Source of the DNA: Hyphomicrobiales bacterium | Lineage (GTDB): Bacteria > Pseudomonadota > Alphaproteobacteria > Rhizobiales > Xanthobacteraceae | NCBI GenBank assembly: GCA_017305715.1 | Contig: JAFKKG010000013.1 | Span: forward strand, 1-64,000 | Direction: 5' to 3' | Length of the DNA stretch: 64,000 nucleotides | In this document: positions 33,882-40,988 of the stretch, piece after piece | Position numbering within the stretch: position 1 is the first letter of the stretch | Layout of the letters: the number at the start of each line of letters is the position of its first letter | Translations under genes and position numbers: made by a program | The notes under the pieces: generated by a model | The model's input: only the letters and a program-made list of their open reading frames with translations | The model's database searches: none | What the model was told of the DNA's origin: nothing

Positions 33882-34661
33882 TCAGATGGAGACAGCCGCG
33901 AGGTTGCCCGATGTGATCCAGCCGTGCAGATAGCCGGCGCCGCGCGCTGCCGCGCCGTCGGGGTCGTCATAGGTCGCCAGCATTTCGCAGAGCACGCCGA
34001 ACGGGACGCCGTCAGCGGCCTCGTCCCACATCATCGCTTCTTCCGCGGAGAGTTCGCGGAACATCGGCGTGGTGTCCTGACGCCAGATGAGGATGCGCGG
34101 CGGCGCGTCGGGCGCGACCGCATCCGGCGGCGTCTCGTCGTTCTTGAGCGCCAGCCAGATCGCGGCGGCGTTGGTCGACAGATCGAGCCTGGCAGCGCTC
34201 GGATGCGGCCGGAATGTGAGATCGTTCCATTGCTCCGGCGCAAACCCCGCCATGGCGGTCAGTTCGAGCACCGGGCCTTCCGCGGCGTCGAAGGCGTCAT
34301 TGAGGCCTTTCTCCAGCGCGGCGAGATCGGCGAGTACCGGGTGGTTGCAATAGGGTTCGGTTGTCTTCAAGAACTCCGGCAGGCCCTGCGAGAACCAGCG
34401 CAGGTTCGGATGTTCCGAGGGGCGCGCCTTGACATAGGCGTGTCCCATCTCGTCGAACATCTCGTCGCCGAGATAGGCATGCAGCAATTCATGGTCGTTG
34501 CGCATGGCCTCGACCAGGCGCGAGCCGTAGGCGTAGCGGTAGACGCCGTACAGCGTCTCGCGCTTCTCGCGCGGGCTGTCGCGGATTTCGGCAAGCACGG
34601 TGTCGTCGCCGGTCAGGATGCCGCGCTGGAAATCCGCCTGCTGGCGTGCGAAGTCGCTCAT
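33882..34661 (-). CDS. bufC: DUF2063 / BufC-like partner of the DUF692 enzyme
   Basis: A 259-residue protein with the DUF2063 N-terminal domain (MSDFARQQADFQRGILTG, then LYGVYRYAYGSRLVEAMRND and AYLGDEMFDEMGHAYV), once annotated as putative DNA-binding. In bufferin and related DUF692 systems this partner (BufC, or MbnC-like) binds the enzyme and the precursor leader. The ATG overlaps the bufB stop in an ATGA junction, which supports translation coupling and equal amounts of the two proteins. Its function here is inferred from the pair. Confidence 0.82.
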   Translation of the reverse strand: MSDFARQQADFQRGILTGDDTVLAEIRDSPREKRETLYGVYRYAYGSRLVEAMRNDHELLHAYLGDEMFDEMGHAYVKARPSEHPNLRWFSQGLPEFLKTTEPYCNHPVLADLAALEKGLNDAFDAAEGPVLELTAMAGFAPEQWNDLTFRPHPSAARLDLSTNAAAIWLALKNDETPPDAVAPDAPPRILIWRQDTTPMFRELSAEEAMMWDEAADGVPFGVLCEMLATYDDPDGAAARGAGYLHGWITSGNLAAVSI

Positions 34662-35572
34662 CCCGCCTGCTTGCCGCGGTCATTGCCAGGTCTTGGCAAA
34701 ACCTTCTCGGCGATTTCGCGGGTGCGGTTGACTTCGAGCAGCAATTCGTCGAGCGGGGGGATGTTGTCGTCGCGCTCGATCATGGTCGAGACCCGGCCGA
34801 AGCGCTTGATGGCCGCGACGTAGAGATCCCAGACGTCTTCACAGACGGGGTGATCATGGGTGTCGATGATGTGGGTGCCCATGTGGCTGTGTCCGGCCAT
34901 GTGGAACTGCACGACACGATCCGCCGGAATTCCGTTGAGGAAAGTCATGGGATCGTAGCCGTGGTTGAAGGCGCTGACATAGACGTTGTTGATGTCGAAC
35001 AGCAGCCAGCAGCCGGAGCGGCGCGACAATTCGGAGAGAAATTCCCATTCCGTCATTTCGGAATTGTTGAACTGCACATAGGTCGAGACGTTTTCGAGCA
35101 CGATGGCGCGGCCGAGGAAATCCTGCACCAGTTGCACGCGGCCGACGACGTGGTCGAGCGCCTCTGAGGTGTAGGGGATCGGCAGCAGATCGTGCAAATT
35201 CTTGCCGTGCACGCCGGTCCAGCACAGATGGTCGGAGACCCATTTCGGCTCGACGCGCTTGGCGAGATCCTTCAGGCCTTGCAGATACTCGAAATTCGGC
35301 GGCGCGGTGGAGGCGATCGACAGCGATACGCCGTGCATCACGACCGGATAGCGTTCGCAAATCCGGTCGAGCACGCGCAGCGGCTGGCCGCCCGGCAGCA
35401 TGTAGTTCTCGCTGATCACTTCGAACCAGTCGATCGGCGGATTGCCACCCAGGATTTCGTCGTAGTGTTGCGCGCGCAGGCCGAGGCCGAAGCCGAGGAA
35501 CGGCGGCTTGTCCGATTGCGCCGGACGCTGGAGCGCGGCCGGGGAACTGGGCAATCTGCTTGCGACGTTCAT
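34658..35572 (-). CDS. bufB: DUF692 (MNIO) multinuclear iron oxygenase, BufB-like
   Basis: A 304-residue TIM-barrel enzyme. Likely iron ligands and conserved elements are VVMHGVSLSI (77-86), VSDHLCWTG (112-120), IVLENVS (157-163), LLFDINNVYVS (190-200), FHMAGHSH (223-230), DTHDHPV (237-243) and IERDDNIP (265-272). DUF692 enzymes oxidatively modify cysteines in ribosomal peptides. BufB of Caulobacter converts bufferin cysteines to thiooxazoles that bind copper, and MbnB makes methanobactin heterocycles. It follows the second precursor gene by 118 nt with a hairpin between, and overlaps bufC. Confidence 0.9.
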   Translation of the reverse strand: MNVASRLPSSPAALQRPAQSDKPPFLGFGLGLRAQHYDEILGGNPPIDWFEVISENYMLPGGQPLRVLDRICERYPVVMHGVSLSIASTAPPNFEYLQGLKDLAKRVEPKWVSDHLCWTGVHGKNLHDLLPIPYTSEALDHVVGRVQLVQDFLGRAIVLENVSTYVQFNNSEMTEWEFLSELSRRSGCWLLFDINNVYVSAFNHGYDPMTFLNGIPADRVVQFHMAGHSHMGTHIIDTHDHPVCEDVWDLYVAAIKRFGRVSTMIERDDNIPPLDELLLEVNRTREIAEKVLPRPGNDRGKQAG

Positions 35573-35649
35573 GTCGTCTCCGCTTCGCGCATCGCCGGCC
35601 CTGCAATGGATTTTGGCGATGGTATTGCCTCAGATTACCACGGAAGAGA

Positions 35650-35669
35650 GGCCCGGCCTACACCGGGCC
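35650..35669 (-). terminator. Hairpin between precursor and enzyme genes (attenuator or partial terminator)
   Basis: GGCCCGG (35650-35656) and CCGGGCC (35663-35669) form a perfect 7-bp stem with a 6-nt loop, 21 nt after the precursor stop. There is no U tract, so partial termination or 3'-end protection is more likely than full stop. A longer hairpin with the same core lies after the other precursor gene. Confidence 0.6.
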
Positions 35670-35690
35670 CCGCTCCGGATGGCCGCCGGC

Positions 35691-35948
35691 TTAGGCGGGG
35701 GTGAACTTGCCCTTGGCAGCGTCGCACTTTTCCTTGGTCATGGCGGAGAAGCCCTGACCCTTGCAGGCGTTCTGGCCCTTGCAGGCATTGGCGCTGCTCT
35801 TGCACGCGCTCTGGCCCTTGCAGGCGTTCACGCCGACGCAATGGCCTTCGCCCGCGGCGTAAGCAACGGTCGACATGGTCGCGCCAGCGAGGAACAGCGT
35901 GGCGGCAGCGGCGGCAATCGTGGCACCGGACTTGGAAGTCATCTTCAT
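35691..35948 (-). CDS. bufA: Bufferin-type RiPP precursor, copy 2 (six cysteines)
   Basis: An 85-residue precursor. A Sec signal peptide (SGATIAAAAATLFLAGATMS) ends near AYAAGEG. The mature part has six cysteines spaced C-x5-C-x5-C-x6-C-x5-C-x12-C, with the repeated NACKGQ motif. This is the shape of DUF692-modified periplasmic metallophores (BufA2-type). Modified cysteines would bind copper or another soft metal. It heads the bufB-bufC-creatininase-protease run and has its own ECF-like promoter at 36031-36055. The spacing of all six cysteines is identical to the paralogue at 36152-36415. Confidence 0.85.
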   Translation of the reverse strand: MKMTSKSGATIAAAAATLFLAGATMSTVAYAAGEGHCVGVNACKGQSACKSSANACKGQNACKGQGFSAMTKEKCDAAKGKFTPA

Positions 35949-36030
35949 GAGGGTCTCCTGTTGGAGGTTTTACGATGCACGACCCGCAAACCGTGGAATT
36001 CGGGACTGGCAGGCTGCACCCGGGGATAAT

Positions 36031-36055
36031 TACGCGGTGGGGTGGGCTTGGTTAC
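36031..36055 (-). promoter_or_regulatory. ECF-type promoter upstream of second precursor gene
   Basis: On the minus strand GTAACC (36055-36050) is followed by a 15-nt spacer and CGTA (36034-36031), 82 nt before the ATG at 35948. The -35 element equals that reported for the metal-stress sigma factor SigF of Caulobacter (GTAACC with CGAA, as I recall). An A/T-rich block lies just upstream (36064-36077). The same pair with a 16-nt spacer precedes the other precursor gene. Confidence 0.65.
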
Positions 36056-36097
36056 ACGGCCGGAAAAATTTATTTCGACAATCGGCCGTCCCGAAGT

Positions 36098-36139
36098 GAA
36101 ACGATGAGGCCCGGCATCGCTGCCGGGCCCTTTCGTTTC
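36098..36139 (-). terminator. Strong hairpin after first precursor gene
   Basis: GGCCCGGCA-TCGC-TGCCGGGCC (36108-36129) is a perfect 9-bp stem with a 4-nt loop. Flanking GAAACGA (36098-36104) and TCGTTTC (36133-36139) extend it with an internal loop. It starts 12 nt after the precursor stop and ends before the promoter of the next precursor gene, so it probably makes the first precursor a single-gene transcript. Confidence 0.7.
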
Positions 36140-36151
36140 AGTTCGAGACCA

Positions 36152-36415
36152 TCAACCCTTGACGAACTTCGCGCCCATGGCTTCGCAGGCCTTCGCGGAG
36201 GTCATCGAGAACCCGGTGCCCTTGCAGGCGTTCTGGCCCTTGCAGGAATTGCCCGCGCCCTTGCAGGCGCTCTGGCCCTTGCAGGCGTTGCCGGCCATGC
36301 ACTTGCCGGCCGCGGCGTTGGCAGAGGTCGACCCGGTCGACACGACCGCGCCGGCGAGGAACAGGGTGGCGGCGGCTGCTGCGAGCGTCGCACCGGATTT
36401 GGAATTCAACTTCAT
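36152..36415 (-). CDS. bufA: Bufferin-type RiPP precursor, copy 1 (six cysteines)
   Basis: An 87-residue precursor paralogous to 35691-35948. The signal peptide (SGATLAAAAATLFLAGAVVS) is followed by a mature part starting AAAGKC with cysteine spacing C-x5-C-x5-C-x6-C-x5-C-x12-C and motifs NACKGQSACKG and NACKGTGF. ATG at 36415 follows GAGGAGAAC; a longer in-frame start has no signal peptide directly after it. It has a separate ECF-like promoter at 36580-36605 and a strong hairpin at its end, so it can be expressed without the enzyme genes. The two precursors presumably feed one DUF692 enzyme. Confidence 0.85.
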   Translation of the reverse strand: MKLNSKSGATLAAAAATLFLAGAVVSTGSTSANAAAGKCMAGNACKGQSACKGAGNSCKGQNACKGTGFSMTSAKACEAMGAKFVKG

Positions 36416-36579
36416 GACGTTCTCCTCGGTGAGTGTTTGACGATTACGCCGTGAGCATCCGATGATCAGGGGATCATCGACCCGCACAACGCCAGGAAAG
36501 CAACGGATGCCAATCAGATCGCGGCGGCCTCGCGAAGGTCGTTACGCCTCCGCGATGTGAGTGCTCATCCGGAAACAGC

Positions 36580-36605
36580 TACGGGGCATCAGGCGATTTG
36601 GTTAC
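36580..36605 (-). promoter_or_regulatory. ECF-type promoter upstream of first precursor gene, with A/T-rich UP-like block
   Basis: On the minus strand GTAACC (36605-36600) is followed by a 16-nt spacer and CGTA (36583-36580). A perfect 16-bp palindrome AAAGAAAATTTTCTTT (36615-36630) within an A/T-rich block lies directly upstream, at the position of an UP element. The leader to the ATG at 36415 would be about 160 nt. The remaining stretch to 36802 has no gene. Matching elements at 36031-36055 strengthen the call. Confidence 0.65.
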
Positions 36606-36802
36606 AGGGTTTCGAAAGAAAATTTTCTTTTTTTGGAATTAGACAACCCCGTCCATCTTCAACCCCGGCACGCCGGGAGTATTTCGTTGCCGGGTGGGCG
36701 ACAATTGGAGCCCTTTGCGTGGGGAAATCGCAAAGGTTAGCTGAATTTGACCGGAGGTGGGTTCATTTCGCTGCATTGCACAACGAGCTTGGCGGGTGGC
36801 GT

Positions 36803-37120
36803 TCAAGAGATCCGCAAGGCCTGCTCATGTGCAATTGCCTGGTCCAGGGAGTTGAGCAGGTTCTGAACATCCGCAATATCCTGGGCACGCCCGAGGAATA
36901 CAACGGGATAGGTCATGGCATCCTGTGCCAGATAGCGACGTTTATCGATCAGCATCTGGCGCAACTTCAGCAGGTTCTCCAGCGGATCTCCGACCGTCGC
37001 CTCGCCAAAGTCATCGGTGGGTCGCGCGTAACCGGAGGTATCCGCCAACGTGTCGTACTGCTCGGGAGCCGGTGGCTTCTGGAACATGGATTGACCTTTC
37101 TGTGTGCTGAATGCCGTCAT
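36803..37120 (-). CDS. Small conserved-looking hypothetical protein at the end of the aromatic operon
   Basis: A 105-residue cytoplasmic protein without a signal peptide. It has a helical C-terminal half (DPLENLLKLRQMLIDKRRYL, later AQDIADVQNLLNSLDQAIAH). No family is recognised. Its ATG overlaps the monooxygenase stop in an ATGA junction, so it is translated with that gene. It may be a small accessory or stabilising protein for the hydroxylase. That is only a suggestion from context. Confidence 0.65.
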   Translation of the reverse strand: MTAFSTQKGQSMFQKPPAPEQYDTLADTSGYARPTDDFGEATVGDPLENLLKLRQMLIDKRRYLAQDAMTYPVVFLGRAQDIADVQNLLNSLDQAIAHEQALRIS

Positions 37121-38268
37121 ACGGCGTTGGAAAGCGGCGGGTTCAAAGCCGCGAAGTTCGGCATGTCGAACCGCATGTTGGGAATGTCGGCGCTCAGCAG
37201 GGGGCGAAGGGCCGGATCGCTGAAGAAGATATCGTTCCTGGGGTCGAGCCGCCCTTCGGTAATCCCTTCGGCAAACTTCTGGGTGAAATGGACCAGCGGC
37301 CGAATCTTGGTTTCCCAGGCCGTCAGTGCGTCCGATAGCGGACTGCTCAAGAGATCGGTCGCGCCTAGCGAATAGGCGGTCATCATCGCCGAGTTTGCCC
37401 CCTGACCCAGCGCCGGGGTCATCCCGTGCGCCGCGTCGCCAATCAGGACGCATTTGCCGAAATGCCAGGTGGGTGGAAAGATCGAATGGTATTCGTCGTA
37501 GTGACCTGCCGGGCCCACCCGGTCGATGAACCGCCCCAATGTCGGAAACGTAGCCTTCCAAAGCTCCGGATCGATCGGCATTTTCAATGCCTGGGGATCG
37601 GAGAGCAGCGCCACGAGGATCATGTACATTGTCTTCGACGAACATGGCAGAAGCCCGATCCGGCGTCCGCCCGGATCGTTGTACTCGGTCGCGACACGGT
37701 CATTCCCATCGGGAAAGTCGTCTGGACGGATCGGGATCAGCAAGCGGATCGCGCCCTTGCGATGCTTGCCGAGAGGGAGCGTGCCCGCAACCGATTTCCG
37801 GACGATCGAATGGATACCGTCGGCTCCGACGATAAGGTCGGACTCGAGTCGGCGCCCTCCGCTCAGATGCAGAATGCCGTCACGCTCGGCGCTGAGAACC
37901 CTGGAGCCCACCTCGATCTTCACGCCAGCCTTTACGGCAGCCTCCGCCAGCGGATCGACAAGTGCTTGCCGCTCGAACATCACAATCCGGCCACCGGTTG
38001 CCGCAAAGGGCTCGTACTCGGTCGTCGTCTGGCCAGAACTCAATCGAATGATCCATTTATTGAGCTGGTGTCCTCGCGTCCGTATGGCATCCTGGAGACC
38101 CAACGCTTCAAGGATACGCAATCCGTTCTCGAATATCGGAAGCCCGTTGCCGCCCGCCCTCAGGGCCTCGCTTCGCTCATGGAGTCTCACAGACCATCCG
38201 TTTCTGGCGAGCTGAATGCTTGCGACAAGGCCGGCGATGCCGCCTCCAACGATCTCCGCAGCCGGCAT
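37117..38268 (-). CDS. FAD-dependent aromatic-ring monooxygenase
   Basis: A 383-residue class A flavoprotein of the salicylate/6-hydroxynicotinate hydroxylase type. It shows EIVGGGIAGLVASIQLARNG (GxGxxG), VGADGIHSIVRKSV (DG motif) and VLIGDAAHGMTPALGQGANS (GD motif). The expected reaction is NAD(P)H-dependent hydroxylation, sometimes with decarboxylation, of an aromatic acid. The start ATG overlaps the cupin stop (TAATG). It lies in one transcription unit with a Liv-type transporter, so the transported compound is probably its substrate. Confidence 0.88.
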   Translation of the reverse strand: MPAAEIVGGGIAGLVASIQLARNGWSVRLHERSEALRAGGNGLPIFENGLRILEALGLQDAIRTRGHQLNKWIIRLSSGQTTTEYEPFAATGGRIVMFERQALVDPLAEAAVKAGVKIEVGSRVLSAERDGILHLSGGRRLESDLIVGADGIHSIVRKSVAGTLPLGKHRKGAIRLLIPIRPDDFPDGNDRVATEYNDPGGRRIGLLPCSSKTMYMILVALLSDPQALKMPIDPELWKATFPTLGRFIDRVGPAGHYDEYHSIFPPTWHFGKCVLIGDAAHGMTPALGQGANSAMMTAYSLGATDLLSSPLSDALTAWETKIRPLVHFTQKFAEGITEGRLDPRNDIFFSDPALRPLLSADIPNMRFDMPNFAALNPPLSNAV

Positions 38269-38786
38269 TACTGCTTTCCTCCCAGGGCATCGTGCCAAAT
38301 TTGCGGTAGTGGACCGAACGAGCCTTCCAACGGATCGCATACGGGGACCGGCACGCGCCGAGAGCGTTCAACCATCCGCGCGTATTCCTCGACATACCCA
38401 AGTCTGAAATCGTGAATCGCATGGCCCATCGGGAATGCGCCGGTCAGGCGCAAGTCTTCCGTAATTGACTCTCCGAAGTGTCCCACTCCCGCCGGAATCA
38501 CGACGAAATCGCCCTTCGTCATCGTCACACGCACGCCCTCCGGGCCGCCGAAGCGCCCAACCAGGGTACCGCGCGTAACCGCGATCAATTCGTGGGTATC
38601 GCTGTGGAAGTGGTAGCGTGGATACATGCCGAAGGAACTGTGCCAATCCGTCGGCCACTCGTTCCTTCGAAACACGTCCTCCAGTTCCAGGGGCCGCATG
38701 TCGAAAGCCGCCCGGTAGATCAGAACCGGAAGCCGTGAATTCGGAATGCGTCCGTTGCCCTTCAGGACGTGAGTTTCGATGTTCAT
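38268..38786 (-). CDS. Cupin-domain protein
   Basis: A 172-residue beta-barrel protein with the two cupin motifs: PRYHFHSDTHELIAVTRGTL (metal-binding H-x-H-x3-E region) and GDFVVIPAGVGHFG with the second His. Cupins near hydroxylases often act as dioxygenases, isomerases or small regulators. GGGAGAA precedes ATG 38786. The stop overlaps the monooxygenase start by one base. A ring-cleaving or decarboxylating role in the same pathway is possible but not shown. Confidence 0.82.
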   Translation of the reverse strand: MNIETHVLKGNGRIPNSRLPVLIYRAAFDMRPLELEDVFRRNEWPTDWHSSFGMYPRYHFHSDTHELIAVTRGTLVGRFGGPEGVRVTMTKGDFVVIPAGVGHFGESITEDLRLTGAFPMGHAIHDFRLGYVEEYARMVERSRRVPVPVCDPLEGSFGPLPQIWHDALGGKQ

Positions 38787-38893
38787 TGATGCGTTTCTCC
38801 CAAACATGTGCGTGTGGTCGAGCGAATTTGCCACGTGTCTGACCGGCGATCCCGGTTCCGACGGGACGTCAAAAGTGGTCGACCTTGCCTATT

Positions 38894-39568
38894 TCAACCC
38901 GGATTCCGTATCGTCAATCCGTCGAGAAAGATGTCGATACCATCCGCGTAAACCTGCTCGATCGTCCGCTCGTAGATCGTCGTCCGGCCGGCGATGGCGA
39001 GGTACGCGTTACCCATCCATTGCCCCCACAGAGAAAGCGTGGCCGCGCGCGCGTCTATCGACCGCGCCTCTCCGCGCGCAATTCCCAACTTGATCGCTTC
39101 CTCGATCGCCAGGATGCCGTCATTGAGTCTTGTGCTGATCTTGGCAGCAGCATCGGGCGGCAACGTTTCCTTGCGCCCGGGCATGAAGAAGAACGACAGC
39201 GTCGTGAAGTACTCGGTATGAACGCGGAAGAAGTTCATATAGGAGATCGACATTCGATACAGATTGTTGCGAACCGAGTCGTTCCTGTCGAACGATGTGG
39301 TGAGCATCGTGATCATCGCGTCAAGGTCGCGAAACAGGAGTTCGGTGTATACTTCCTGCTTGCTCTTGAAATACAGATAGATGGTCGCCCTCGATATGCC
39401 CGCGGTATCGGCGATGTCATCGATCGTCACCGACGCATAGTCGCCGGCGAGAAAGATCTGCTTTGCTGCGTCGAGAATTTCGGCGCGTCGACGCACAATT
39501 CGCTTCGTGCGACGCCGCTCTTTTGCCGCGACTGGATCGCGCTTATCGTCAGATTCCAAGGTAGGCAC
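38894..39568 (-). CDS. TetR-family transcriptional regulator
   Basis: A 224-residue regulator. The N-terminal helix-turn-helix (ILDAAKQIFLAGDYASVTID, then TAGISRATIYLYFKSKQEVY) is typical, and the C-terminal ligand domain includes NFFRVHTEYFTTLSFFF. It starts inside the end of livF (20-nt overlap), so it is expressed with the transporter and can feed back on it. The AAATTAGAC inverted repeat at 44379-44442, upstream of the first transporter gene, is the best candidate operator. The likely ligand is the transported aromatic or its CoA ester. Confidence 0.87.
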   Translation of the reverse strand: MPTLESDDKRDPVAAKERRRTKRIVRRRAEILDAAKQIFLAGDYASVTIDDIADTAGISRATIYLYFKSKQEVYTELLFRDLDAMITMLTTSFDRNDSVRNNLYRMSISYMNFFRVHTEYFTTLSFFFMPGRKETLPPDAAAKISTRLNDGILAIEEAIKLGIARGEARSIDARAATLSLWGQWMGNAYLAIAGRTTIYERTIEQVYADGIDIFLDGLTIRNPG

Positions 39569-40253
39569 GTCTCAATCCATCATCCTGCAGAAGGGTGGCG
39601 CCGAGGCCCTGCATGGTACCCCGTCCGCTTTCCAGCACATAAGCGTAGTCAGCCGTCTCGAGCACGTGCACGACCTGCTGTTCGATAATCAAGATCGGAA
39701 CTCCCTGATCCCGGATAGTCTTCACCAGTCTGAATACTTCTTCGACCAGCATCGGTGCCAAGCCAAGCGTTGGTTCGTCCAACATCAACAGCCGAGGGCA
39801 CGACATCAGCCCGCGCCCGATGGCGCACATCTGCTGCTCTCCACCGGACAGGGTACCAGCCAGTTGGTTGCGGCGCTCCGCCAGGCGTGGCAGGAGATCG
39901 AAGATGAACTCCAGCTGTTGCTTCCGCTTGCCGCGGGCTGCCTTTCCGTACGCTCCGATCTCCAGATTTTCCAGAACGCTCATGAACGGAAACAGGCGGC
40001 GGCCCTCCGGCACATGGATCAGTCCCTGCTCAACAATCTGATGAGGAGCCAGCCGCGAGATGTCCTTGCCATCGAGCTCGATACTCCCGCTGCGGTTCCT
40101 GACGAGCGCCGATATCGCGGACAATGTCGTGGTCTTGCCTGCGCCATTGCTGCCGACCAGCCCGACGATCTGACCTGCCGCCACGTCGAACGAAAGCTGT
40201 TCGACGGCTTGCACGTCGCCGAAGCGTACACTGAGATCACGGACCCGCAGCAT
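39549..40253 (-). CDS. livF: Liv-type ABC transporter ATP-binding protein LivF
   Basis: A 234-residue ATPase of high-affinity branched-chain/aromatic-acid importers. Walker A is LVGSNGAGKTTTL, the signature is TLSGGEQQMCAIGRGLM, and Walker B is LLMLDEPTLGLAPMLVEEVF. LivF and LivG act as a pair on the LivHM channel. It follows livG by 3 nt and overlaps the TetR gene. Comparable sets in Rhodopseudomonas carry benzoate or coumarate derivatives. Confidence 0.92.
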   Translation of the reverse strand: MLRVRDLSVRFGDVQAVEQLSFDVAAGQIVGLVGSNGAGKTTTLSAISALVRNRSGSIELDGKDISRLAPHQIVEQGLIHVPEGRRLFPFMSVLENLEIGAYGKAARGKRKQQLEFIFDLLPRLAERRNQLAGTLSGGEQQMCAIGRGLMSCPRLLMLDEPTLGLAPMLVEEVFRLVKTIRDQGVPILIIEQQVVHVLETADYAYVLESGRGTMQGLGATLLQDDGLRRAYLGI

Positions 40254-40256
40254 CGC

Positions 40257-40988
40257 CTAGCTCCCCGACAGCGCAAAGTTGGCGCCCAGATATGCCGACA
40301 GCACAACTGGATCGCGGGTGACTTCCGCAGGAGCCCCGTTGGCGATCGGCTCCCCGTTTTGAAGGACCAGAATGTGGTCTGACAGTTGCATCACGGCGTT
40401 CATGTGATGCTCGATCACCACCAGGGCTATTCCCCGCTCTCTCAGTCGTCGAATGAAATCGATCATTCTTTTGACTTCAATCGGGATCAACCCGCCCATG
40501 ACTTCATCAAGCAGCAGTGCGCGAGGGGACGTCGCGAGTACTTTGGCCATCTCCAGCCGCTTGCGGTCGCCGATCGGCAACTGTCCAGCGGGCACATCGC
40601 ATAGGGCCGACATGTCAAGATCGCTCAACACCTGGCGGGCGATCTCACGTGCCATTTCGATCGATCGGGCACGGAGCATTGCTCCCATCACGACGTTATC
40701 AAGCACGCTCAGGCCGCGAAACGGCTGCACGATCTGAAACGTGCGGGCGAGGCCGGCGCGGCACCTGCTTTCGGGAGACATGCCTCGAAAATCCTGGTTA
40801 TCGAGGGATACCGAGCCTCCGTCCGGCCTGACAAATCCTGTCAACAGGTTGAAGACCGTGGTCTTGCCCGCCCCGTTTGGGCCGATGATCGAAAGAATTT
40901 CGCCAGGGCGTGCGATGAAGCTTACGTTCTTGACCGCCGTCAAGCCGCCGAAGCGCTTCGTCAAACCCGTCGCCGTCAGGACAGCCAC
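40257..40988 (-). CDS. livG: Liv-type ABC transporter ATP-binding protein LivG
   Basis: A 243-residue ATPase with Walker A IIGPNGAGKTTVF, the LivG-specific ARTFQIVQPFRGLSVLDNVV segment and Walker B LLLDEVMGGLIPIEV. The usual LSGGxQ signature is reduced to LPIGDRKRLEMAKVL, a variant seen in some LivG-like proteins. The start is taken as GTG 40988, which overlaps the livM end by 13 nt and gives normal length. It works with LivF, LivH and LivM. Confidence 0.88.
   Translation of the reverse strand: MAVLTATGLTKRFGGLTAVKNVSFIARPGEILSIIGPNGAGKTTVFNLLTGFVRPDGGSVSLDNQDFRGMSPESRCRAGLARTFQIVQPFRGLSVLDNVVMGAMLRARSIEMAREIARQVLSDLDMSALCDVPAGQLPIGDRKRLEMAKVLATSPRALLLDEVMGGLIPIEVKRMIDFIRRLRERGIALVVIEHHMNAVMQLSDHILVLQNGEPIANGAPAEVTRDPVVLSAYLGANFALSGS

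Noticed and set aside
35691-36415. Repeated cysteine-rich motifs considered as metallothioneins
   Set aside because: Signal peptides, matching six-cysteine spacing, and the adjacent DUF692/DUF2063 genes fit bufferin-type precursors much better.
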